DNA from: Devosia subaequoris
GTDB lineage: Bacteria; Pseudomonadota; Alphaproteobacteria; Rhizobiales; Devosiaceae
Assembly: GCF_014197055.1 (NCBI RefSeq)
Contig: NZ_JACIEW010000008.1
Coordinates: 99,809 to 163,808, forward strand
DNA: 64,000 bases
Direction of reading: 5' to 3'
Part shown: positions 55,064-64,000 of the stretch, piece after piece
Layout: each line of letters opens with the position of its first letter
Numbering within the stretch: position 1 is the first letter of the stretch
The notes under the pieces: generated by a model
Told to the model about the DNA's origin: nothing
Database searches by the model: none
What the model saw: only the letters and a program-made list of their open reading frames with translations
Made by a program: the position numbers and the translations under genes

Positions 55064-56140
55064 ATGCCCAACCTGCCCCAGGACAAGCTCGACGCTCTCG
55101 AAACGCGGTTTCAGTATATTGAAGCCGCGCTCAGCGGGGGCGCGAGTCCGGATGAACTGGCGAGGCTCTCCAAGGAACATTCGGACCTGTCCGAAATCGT
55201 GGGGCAGATCACGGCCTACAAAAAGGCGCAGAAGGATTACGCCGAGGCCGAAGCGCTGCTCAAGAGTGGCGACAAGGAACTGGCCGAAATGGCCGAGATG
55301 GAGATCGAGGCGCTCGATGAGTCCATCGAGCAACTAGAGCACTCGATCCGCATCATGCTGCTGCCCAAGGACGAGGCGGACGAGAAATCCATTATTCTGG
55401 AAATCCGCGGCGGTACGGGCGGCGATGAGGCGGCGCTGTTCGCCGGTGATCTGTTCCGCATGTATGAGCGCTACGCGTCCGCACATGGTTGGAAAGTGAC
55501 GGTGATGGAAGAGAGTCCCGGCGAAATGGGGGGCTTTAAGGAAATCATCGCCAATGTGTCGGGCAAGGGCGTCTATGCCCGGATGAAATATGAAAGCGGT
55601 GTGCATCGGGTACAGCGAGTCCCAGCGACCGAGGGCTCGGGCCGTATTCACACCTCGGCGGCGACCGTGGCGGTGCTGCCCGAAGTCGAAGACATCGACA
55701 TCGAAATCCGAAATGAGGATATCCGCATCGATACGATGCGCGCCTCGGGCGCCGGCGGGCAGCACGTGAATACCACCGACTCGGCGGTGCGCATCACACA
55801 TATCCCGACCGGGCTTGTGGTGACTTCGGCCATGAAGTCGCAGCACCAGAACCGGGCCCAGGCGATGATCGTGTTGCGCTCGCGGCTCTATGAAATGCAG
55901 CGCGAAGAGCGTGACAATGCCCGTTCGGCCGAGCGCAAGGGGCAGGTGGGTTCGGGCGACCGATCAGAGCGCATCCGCACCTATAATTTCCCGCAGGGGC
56001 GCGTCACCGACCACCGCATCAATCTAACGCTCTATAAGCTCGACAAGGTCATCACCGGCGAGGCGCTGGATGAGTTGATCGAAGCATTGATCACCGAACA
56101 TCAAGCGGCCCAGCTCGCCACCATGGAGCAAGGCAACTGA
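55064..56140 (+). CDS. prfA: Peptide chain release factor 1
   Basis: Recognises UAA and UAG and triggers peptide release. The 358-residue protein has the peptidyl-hydrolysis motif [28 protein letters not shown] stretch precedes it; PxT codon-recognition residues are in VPATEG. ATG 55064 gives the family start ([16 protein letters not shown]); the longer frame to 54971 lies in a repeat. Followed directly by prmC, whose product methylates its GGQ glutamine. Confidence 0.97.
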   Translation: MPNLPQDKLDALETRFQYIEAALSGGASPDELARLSKEHSDLSEIVGQITAYKKAQKDYAEAEALLKSGDKELAEMAEMEIEALDESIEQLEHSIRIMLLPKDEADEKSIILEIRGGTGGDEAALFAGDLFRMYERYASAHGWKVTVMEESPGEMGGFKEIIANVSGKGVYARMKYESGVHRVQRVPATEGSGRIHTSAATVAVLPEVEDIDIEIRNEDIRIDTMRASGAGGQHVNTTDSAVRITHIPTGLVVTSAMKSQHQNRAQAMIVLRSRLYEMQREERDNARSAERKGQVGSGDRSERIRTYNFPQGRVTDHRINLTLYKLDKVITGEALDELIEALITEHQAAQLATMEQGN

Positions 56141-56184
56141 GCGAGCCGGTTCGCATCGGCGCACTCTGGCGCGGCTGGCGTGAT

Positions 56185-57012
56185 GTGCTGGGCCGGCTCG
56201 GTTTCGAAACCGCTGCGCTCGACGCCAAATTGCTCACCGGCCATGCGCTGGGTCTGGACGCGCTGGCGCTGGCGACGCGCGAACAGGAGCCTGTCGCCGA
56301 CGCGGATGCCGAGCGGGTCGCCGGGCTGCTGCAGCGGCGGATGAGCGGGGAATCGGTGGCGCGAATTATCGGCGAGCGGGAATTTTTCGGGCTCGCCTTT
56401 GCCCTCAATGCCGCGACCCTGGAGCCCCGGCCCGATACTGAACTCCTGATAGAGCTCGCGATCAAGGCGCTGCCGGTGGGCGGACGGCTGCTTGATCTGG
56501 GAACCGGAACCGGTTGCATCCCTATCGCGGTATTGGCTAACCGGTCCGATGCCATTGGGCTGGCGAGCGATATCAGCGCCGAGGCGCTGGAGATGGCACA
56601 GATCAATGCGGCGCGGCATGGCGTGGCGGATCGATTGAGGTTTGCGCCGGGGAGCTGGTTCGAGGCTTGTTCCCGCAATGGGCGCGGCGAAGACAAGTTC
56701 GATCTCATCGTTTCCAACCCGCCCTATATCACGAGTGCCGTGCTCGAGACGCTGGCGCCCGAGGTGAAAGATTTCGATCCGCGGCTGGCGCTGGATGGCG
56801 GACCGGACGGGTTGGCCCCCTATCGAATTATTGCGGCAAACGCGCGGGACTACCTGTCACCGGGCGGCCAGGTGCTGGTGGAAATCGGGTACGATCAGGG
56901 CAGCAGTATCCGCGCCCTGTTCGCGGAACATGGTTTTGCCGATATTGTCGTTCACAAGGACCTCAATGGCCTTGACCGTGTAATTTCAGGGCAGCATTTA
57001 AAGGGCAGCTGA
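56185..57012 (+). CDS. prmC: Peptide chain release factor N(5)-glutamine methyltransferase
   Basis: Methylates the GGQ glutamine of release factors. SAM motif LLDLGTGTGCIPIA and catalytic NPPY (SNPPYI) are intact. From GTG 56185 it has 275 residues. The frame runs on to the prfA stop without a stop: IGALWRGWRDVLGRL fits the usual N-terminal helix of PrmC. A CTG at 56137, overlapping the prfA TGA as CTGA and preceded by AAGG, would give 291 residues and is the likelier real start. Confidence 0.94.
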   Translation: MLGRLGFETAALDAKLLTGHALGLDALALATREQEPVADADAERVAGLLQRRMSGESVARIIGEREFFGLAFALNAATLEPRPDTELLIELAIKALPVGGRLLDLGTGTGCIPIAVLANRSDAIGLASDISAEALEMAQINAARHGVADRLRFAPGSWFEACSRNGRGEDKFDLIVSNPPYITSAVLETLAPEVKDFDPRLALDGGPDGLAPYRIIAANARDYLSPGGQVLVEIGYDQGSSIRALFAEHGFADIVVHKDLNGLDRVISGQHLKGS

Positions 57013-57356
57013 AGCAACCGATTTGACCGAAGTGCAGTTTGTGCTAGTCAAACCGAGCGAAAGCGGTTAGTTTGTAACTGCTGTCAATGGCGCATCATGG
57101 GCGCCGCAGCGATCACACCCGATCCGAAATGCAGTGAGCTGCTAGTGCAGCGCGGTTCCGAAAGACCGGGACGACGCGAGGGACGGGATGGACTTGTCCA
57201 GGGTCGTTGCCGACCGCATTCGGTCTTCATGAAGCCAGATGAGATTTCGCCCGGTGCGCACTTACCGCCGACGGAATCAGGGCCAGATCGGGCCTTTTGT
57301 GCCGGTCCGCCCGTTGATGTGACGCTTAGCTTTTTAGAGTTAGACAAAGCGACCCG
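57013..57356. other. 344-base intergenic region, unassigned
   Basis: No gene with coding character. A terminator-like AGGGCC/GGCCTT hairpin plus T-run lies at 57279-57298 on the plus strand, and GGCGC/GCGCC near 57088-57105 may pair. This could be a short transcript or only the leader of the DUF4167 gene. Confidence 0.35.
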
Positions 57357-57968
57357 ATGAGACCTAACCAGAACAAGAACCGGCAGCGTGGCCGGAACGG
57401 CGGACGCAAGCATGTCAATCCGCTGTCGCGCAATTATGAAAGCAACGGACCTGACGTGAAGGTGCGCGGCAATGCCTCCCACGTGGCCGAGAAGTACATG
57501 CAGCTCGCCCGCGACGCTCAATCTTCGGGCGATTCGGTGATGGCCGAGAATTATCTGCAGCATGCCGAGCATTATTTCCGTATCGTTTCCTCTGCCCAGC
57601 AGGCGATGAACCCGCGTGAGGGACAGAGCCAGGACGAGACCGAGTTCGAAGATGACGGCAATGACGTCAATTCGCGCTTCTCGTCACCGCAGCCGCCCCA
57701 GCCGGCGCAGCAGAATAATGACAGCGGGAGCGAGCAGGCTCCGGCCGCTGCCCCTGCAGGTGACAAGCCCGCTGAGGCCGACGCTTCCGCGCCGGCCGAA
57801 GGAGAGGGCGACCAGCCCGCCCGCAAGCCGCGTGAACGTCGCCCACGCCGCCGCCGCAATGCCGGTGGCGAGGCCGGCGCCGCGTCGGCCGAAGGCAATG
57901 GCGCGCAGTCCGAGGCCGAGCCGGCACCGGAACTGCCGGCTTTCCTCACAGGCAATGCCGCCGAATAA
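57357..57968 (+). CDS. DUF4167 domain protein
   Basis: A 203-residue protein. The first 85 residues are DUF4167: basic, Asn/Arg-rich (MRPNQNKNRQRGRNGG), then NPLSRNYESNGPDVKVRG and a helical ASHVAEKYMQLARDA pair. The remainder is a low-complexity Pro/Ala/Glu/Arg region with an RRPRRRRN basic cluster. Such a basic, disordered protein may bind RNA, but this is inference. Conserved in Rhizobiales between prmC and clpB. A terminator follows. Confidence 0.93.
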   Translation: MRPNQNKNRQRGRNGGRKHVNPLSRNYESNGPDVKVRGNASHVAEKYMQLARDAQSSGDSVMAENYLQHAEHYFRIVSSAQQAMNPREGQSQDETEFEDDGNDVNSRFSSPQPPQPAQQNNDSGSEQAPAAAPAGDKPAEADASAPAEGEGDQPARKPRERRPRRRRNAGGEAGAASAEGNGAQSEAEPAPELPAFLTGNAAE

Positions 57969-57986
57969 GACGAATTGAAAACAAGC

Positions 57987-58014
57987 AAATGCCGGGCCGA
58001 CGCCCGGCATTTTT
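57987..58014. terminator. Rho-independent terminator after DUF4167 gene
   Basis: An 11-base perfect stem (AAATGCCGGGC with GCCCGGCATTT), loop CGAC, followed by further T residues. It separates the DUF4167 gene from clpB. Confidence 0.9.
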
Positions 58015-58200
58015 GTTTGCGACTATCGACACCGCGCCGGGGAGGAACGATTCTCCGGAACGCACCTCTTTTGTTCGCGCTCGAATGACCTACATCTAAG
58101 TCGAACAATGCGCCATTACGGGCATGGTTCGAACGACGCTTCCGACGTCATGCCGGTGCCATAGCTGGGCCGGGTGGCGGGCGAGACAAGGAGAGTTGCA

Positions 58201-60816
<2,616 letters not shown>

Positions 60817-60843
60817 TCGCCCTGTCGACCAGGATTGATGAGG

Positions 60844-60873
60844 AAGGGCCGGTTCTCTGGACCGGCCCTTTTC
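60844..60873 (+). terminator. Terminator after clpB
   Basis: AAGGGCCGGT pairs with ACCGGCCCTT (10 base pairs, loop of 7) and runs into a T-rich end. Transcription of clpB should stop here, so the next gene needs its own promoter. Confidence 0.9.
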
Positions 60874-60908
60874 ACCTTCGGCTTGCAAGTGGGCAACTTT
60901 TCAGATTA

Positions 60909-60923
60909 GAACATAAGCAGAAC
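60909..60923 (+). promoter_or_regulatory. LexA-type box upstream of VOC gene
   Basis: Exact GAAC-ATAAGCA-GAAC direct repeat (reads GTTC-N7-GTTC on the other strand), ending 22 bases before the ATG at 60946 and downstream of the clpB terminator. Predicts LexA repression of the VOC gene. Promoter hexamers are not clear. Confidence 0.75.
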
Positions 60924-60945
60924 AAAATCCGGGGGGTGGCGCAAG

Positions 60946-61287
60946 ATGGCTGATCGCATTGACTATATCGAGTTTCCCTCCACAAACCGGCCGGCCACGA
61001 GCGGGTTTTTCCGCGCCGCCTTTGGCTGGGGCATTACCAGCTACGGCCCCGATTATGATGGGCTGGAAGGTGCCGGTATTGATGGTGGAGTGGATCAGGC
61101 GGCCGGGCGTGTCGAGGCGAGCATGGCCGTTATCCGCACCGAGGATCTGGACGACGCCGAACGGCGGGTGATCAAGGCCGGTGGCGTTGTGACCTGCGCC
61201 CAGTTCGACTTCCCAGGCGGGCGGCGGTTCCACTTCCGCGAACCCGGTGGCAATGAACTGGCAGTTTATGTGACGCGGCCGGAATAG
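60946..61287 (+). CDS. VOC-fold (glyoxalase/bleomycin resistance-like) protein, putative SOS gene
   Basis: A 113-residue single VOC domain. YIEFPSTNRPATSGFFRAAFGW at the start and HFREPGGNELAVYV at the end are typical of this fold; Glu in NELAVY would be the metal ligand. VOC proteins include dioxygenases, glyoxalases and drug-binding proteins; this one is like small glyoxalase-type members. The LexA box 23 bases upstream and the clpB terminator show it is a separate, possibly damage-induced unit. Convergent with the M23 gene at 12 bases. Confidence 0.88.
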   Translation: MADRIDYIEFPSTNRPATSGFFRAAFGWGITSYGPDYDGLEGAGIDGGVDQAAGRVEASMAVIRTEDLDDAERRVIKAGGVVTCAQFDFPGGRRFHFREPGGNELAVYVTRPE

Positions 61288-61299
61288 GGGGCGTAGCCG

Positions 61300-63279
61300 T
61301 TAGTTCGACTGGGCGACCGACACCGGCGCGGGGTCGCGGGCCATCAGGTCGTTGATCTGTGCGATGGTCTGGTCAAATTCGTCGCGATATTGCGCGGCAA
61401 GGACATTGTCCTTTGGCAACTTGACGCTGAGCGGGTCGACGAGATTGCCGTTGATCTTGATTTCGAAATGCAGATGCGGGCCGGTCGACTGACCGGTTGA
61501 GCCGACATAGCCGACGACCTGGCCCTGTCGCACGCGTGAGCCCACGCTCAAGCCGTCAGCGAAGCGGGACATGTGGCCATAGGCCGTTTCATAGCCATTG
61601 ACGTGCTGGATCTCGACCTTGTTGCCATAGCCGGACTGCCACTTGTAGTAACTGATCACACCATCCCCGGAGGCATAGATCGGGGTGCCGGTCCGCGCGG
61701 CCAGGTCGACACCGGTATGGAGCCGGCGCGTTTTAAAGATGGGGTGGATGCGATAGCCGAAGCGCGAGCGCAGTGTGCCACCGCCCTCGAGTGGACGGCG
61801 ATTGAGGAAGCGCTTTCCAGTTTCACCGTTGGGATCGTAGAAATCGACCGCGCCGTCATCAGTGGTGAAACGATAGAGCTGGCGCGTGGTGCCGGACAGT
61901 GTCAGTCCCACATAGAGCAGTTCTTCCGCGGCGCCCTCACCGGTATCGCCGGTTTCGAGAATTTCGATGGTGTCGCCCGCCGCAATGCGCTTGGTCATGT
62001 CGATATCATAGGCGAACATGGCGATGATGCGTTCAATGGTGGCATCGCTCAGATCGTGCTTGCGACCAGTTTCCCAGATGGAGCGATAGATGCTGGGCAG
62101 ATTGCCCACATTGATCTGCTCGACATCTTCGGCTGGAAAGTCGACCCAGTCGGGCTGCAGACCGACGACATACTGGCCGTTGTCGCTCAGCGCCACGGTG
62201 GCGATGTGGCGCTCGCCGGGCGCGCCTTCGGGCCGGTAAATCGACATGCGATAAGGCACAAGACTGGCCGCACCACTGCTATGGGGCCCATATAGAATAC
62301 GCAGCCGGATGCCGGCCGGCAGTCCCGCCGCAGGCATCAGATTGGCCAGGGTGCGCTCGATCATTCCCACCTGAGCGGGCGTAAAGCCATTGCGGACCAG
62401 CGTATCGGACAGGGGGCCGATTTCGCGCACGGTCAGGAAGCGTTCGGTGCGACCCAGGGTCTCGCTGGACGCCAGTGTCGTCTTGGGGACCACGGTGACG
62501 TTCTCGGCGACCCCGGCCACGGCATCGGCCTGCGATGCAGCCAGATCCCGCAGGGTCGGGGCCAGGGCGGCATAGGCCAGAGCCGGTCCGCCGCCATCGA
62601 TGGTGAATGGGCCCCCGACCATGGCGCGCACAAAATCAGCCGCTCCCTGATCCGAAATCGTACGGGTGGGCACGAAGTCGTCCGGCATGGCGGAATGATT
62701 GACGACCACCTCACCATCGACATCCGTGCCATAGACATCGGTGGCGATGTCGAGCGCAGCACTGGTCAGCGGTTGAGTCTTGTTGAGAATGGCGACCGGG
62801 TCATAGGCGGGTACATCGGCTGACAGCGACGTGGCCGTAGTGGCCAGGGTTGCGTTGATCCGCACAAAGGGCTGGTTGCGGATGATCTCGCGACCGTCAA
62901 CGATCTGGCGGGTGGCGGCTTCGATGATTTCGCGGTCCGAGCGGGTGGCCGCCACGGGACGGAGGCGCGAGGTCTTGGACGTCAGATCGGTCGCTAATGG
63001 CTGCTCGACCCGGGGGACCGCCAGATTGAGTGCGGCATAGGCGGTCGAGAAGGTGTCCTGCCCCTGAAAGGAGACATAGAGAGCGGCGCCCATCAACAGG
63101 ACACTGGTCAGGCCCGTCAGCACGGTGCCGCTGAGCCAGGAAAAGCTCAACTCGCGCCCCTGCGGGATTTCACCATCGGTGGACTGCACGGTCAGCGCCG
63201 GACCGTCTTCATAGCCGGTCGCCTGCAGCATGGCCGCATGGCGTCGTCTCTGCGTCGCGTTCAACGCTCCATCCTTCAT
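61300..63279 (-). CDS. M23 family peptidoglycan endopeptidase, membrane-anchored
   Basis: A 659-residue protein. One membrane helix lies near residue 45-65 after a 45-residue cytoplasmic head. A long periplasmic region of about 430 residues of alpha/beta character precedes the LytM domain, whose zinc motifs HTGVDLAA and GPHLHFEI are both intact, so an active cell-wall hydrolase is predicted. A LysM-like/OapA-like part may lie just before it. ATG 63279 has no convincing ribosome site; the frame to 63354 is less likely. Position beside an rRNA operon is common in Rhizobiales. Confidence 0.9.
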   Translation of the reverse strand: MKDGALNATQRRRHAAMLQATGYEDGPALTVQSTDGEIPQGRELSFSWLSGTVLTGLTSVLLMGAALYVSFQGQDTFSTAYAALNLAVPRVEQPLATDLTSKTSRLRPVAATRSDREIIEAATRQIVDGREIIRNQPFVRINATLATTATSLSADVPAYDPVAILNKTQPLTSAALDIATDVYGTDVDGEVVVNHSAMPDDFVPTRTISDQGAADFVRAMVGGPFTIDGGGPALAYAALAPTLRDLAASQADAVAGVAENVTVVPKTTLASSETLGRTERFLTVREIGPLSDTLVRNGFTPAQVGMIERTLANLMPAAGLPAGIRLRILYGPHSSGAASLVPYRMSIYRPEGAPGERHIATVALSDNGQYVVGLQPDWVDFPAEDVEQINVGNLPSIYRSIWETGRKHDLSDATIERIIAMFAYDIDMTKRIAAGDTIEILETGDTGEGAAEELLYVGLTLSGTTRQLYRFTTDDGAVDFYDPNGETGKRFLNRRPLEGGGTLRSRFGYRIHPIFKTRRLHTGVDLAARTGTPIYASGDGVISYYKWQSGYGNKVEIQHVNGYETAYGHMSRFADGLSVGSRVRQGQVVGYVGSTGQSTGPHLHFEIKINGNLVDPLSVKLPKDNVLAAQYRDEFDQTIAQINDLMARDPAPVSVAQSN

Positions 63280-63721
63280 TAGGGTGGTGGTACTGGTTCC
63301 CCTGCCGGTTGAGCCGGCTTGGACGCCAAGGCGCCGCGCACAAACTAGAGTCACGCGCGCGCGTTAGCAATGGTTACGCCCTATCACCGAAAAATGCGGC
63401 AAAACTGGGGGTGTCGCACCTCCAGACCGGGGGCTTGAAATGGCTCGGATCCCACCCCACTTTCTCACAAGCGGCGGAAAGCCCGGAAATCACTGGTGGT
63501 TTGGTCGAGTTTTCCACATGCGCCGGCGGTGGTGGGACAGGAAAATGTCAGTTTTGTCATTTGGGGGCTTCCCAAGCGCAAAGCTGATCCCTATAACCCG
63601 CTCATCGCTGAAGAGCGCGGCGCCAAACGGCGGCGGGCACTGAAGCAAGCCTCTGAAATCTAAAGTAATTTCGGTTTCAGATTTTCGAATTTCGGCTTTG
63701 ACGAAAAACGAAAATAGGGTG
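63280..63721. other. 442-base region upstream of rRNA operon, no gene supported
   Basis: No convincing gene. The 63651-63715 part is unusually AT-rich for this genome and precedes the rrn promoter, fitting an UP element. The promoter for the divergent M23 gene must lie in the left half. An open frame at 63309-63587 has no ribosome site or family-like sequence. Confidence 0.5.
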
Positions 63722-63750
63722 TTGACAGACTTAGGTGTCTCGAATACAAC
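63722..63750 (+). promoter_or_regulatory. rRNA operon promoter
   Basis: TTGACA (63722-63727), 17-base spacer, TACAAC (63745-63750). The consensus -35 next to an AT-rich upstream element fits a strong rrn promoter. The 16S gene itself starts beyond the right edge of the window. Confidence 0.8.
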
Positions 63751-64000
63751 CCGCCAGCGCTGACGACGCGAGCACTTGTTGCTCCCACTGATCGGCGCAA
63801 TCTGACAGGGCAGACGATCTGCCGGGCAACCGGCGATAGCATCGTGTTCTCTGAAGGAATTCAGGAAGCAATGCTTCCACCCGACGTGTCAGCCGGTGAC
63901 GGCGATGGGTCAGCTCTTTGACATTGTGAAGAATAGAAGAAAGAGAAACGTGGACGGCGAGGTTCTTGCGAACTGGCTGGGAAGCAATTCCTGGTTGGTT
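63751..64000 (+). other. rRNA operon leader with boxA
   Basis: The leader contains GCTCTTTGACA at 63913-63923, the boxA antitermination element of rRNA operons, followed by the AAGAAAGAGAAACGT stretch typical of Rhizobiales 16S leaders. The mature 16S 5' end is not inside the window. Confidence 0.85.

Noticed and set aside
58018..58200. Possible heat-shock sigma (RpoH) promoter before clpB
   Set aside because: A CTCGAA-like -35 is present at 58080 but no -10 at acceptable spacing could be found.
63309..63587. 92-codon open frame between the M23 gene and the rRNA promoter
   Set aside because: No ribosome site, no recognisable sequence, and located in upstream regulatory DNA.

Overview
The window looks like a chromosomal segment of a high-GC alphaproteobacterium of the order Hyphomicrobiales (Rhizobiales), most like Devosia or a close relative. 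This is inferred from gene content and order: CpdR, DUF2125, DUF4167, alpha-type Mic60 beside hemC/hemD/hemY, the ubiG-lysC-ptsP-prfA-prmC-DUF4167-clpB run, the imuA-imuB-dnaE2 mutagenesis cassette and the GTTC-N7-GTTC form of LexA operator. It is mostly dense housekeeping sequence. I see no insertion sequence, prophage, integrase or CRISPR array.

Layout. 1-5 kb: gloB (cut by the left edge), a methyltransferase, DUF3175, and the hisC-tyrC pair for histidine and aromatic amino acids. 5-10 kb: a first ChaC-like cyclotransferase, a small unknown gene under an SOS-type promoter, plsC, ftsX-ftsE, a zinc-ribbon membrane protein and cpdR. 10-17.7 kb: lysA, a second ChaC-like gene, argH with tlpA diverging from an overlapping start, a NaChBac-type sodium channel, ppa, a UspA protein, a secreted unknown and a TerB-like protein. 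17.9-23.7 kb: a LexA box followed by imuA-imuB-dnaE2. 23.8-27.6 kb: phhB, a GGDEF/EAL protein, a FeeM-like N-acyl amino acid synthase and tRNA-Thr(CGT).

27.6-34.8 kb: hemC-hemD-mic60-hemY on the minus strand, diverging from tsaD-gpsA-yciI-EVE. 35-40.3 kb: a siderophore-interacting protein, DUF1761, and the minus-strand group dapF-mtaB-ftsY-yciB. 40.6-45 kb: a translationally coupled cupin-like plus FemAB-like acetyltransferase pair, then ffh-rpsP closed by a strong terminator. 45-48.6 kb: leuD, a RidA-family gene, a CPBP protease, leuB, and a PagL-like outer-membrane protein. 48.8-50.3 kb: a PRC-barrel-like protein and a glycine/asparagine-rich secreted protein. 50.4-60.8 kb: ubiG, lysC, ptsP, prfA, prmC, DUF4167 and clpB. 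The window ends with a VOC-fold protein behind a third LexA-type box, an M23 endopeptidase, and the promoter and boxA leader of an rRNA operon whose 16S gene lies just beyond the right edge.

The most interesting signals are: (i) three exact LexA-type direct repeats, two of them in front of single small genes of unknown damage-response role (unknown protein at 5752-6093, VOC protein at 60946-61287); (ii) the cupin-like/FemAB-like pair of unknown product; (iii) a c-di-GMP enzyme beside a FeeM-type synthase; (iv) a secreted protein with a GGN repeat tract and a conserved-looking two-cysteine tail. Assignments rest on motifs and translations read by eye; no database search was run.
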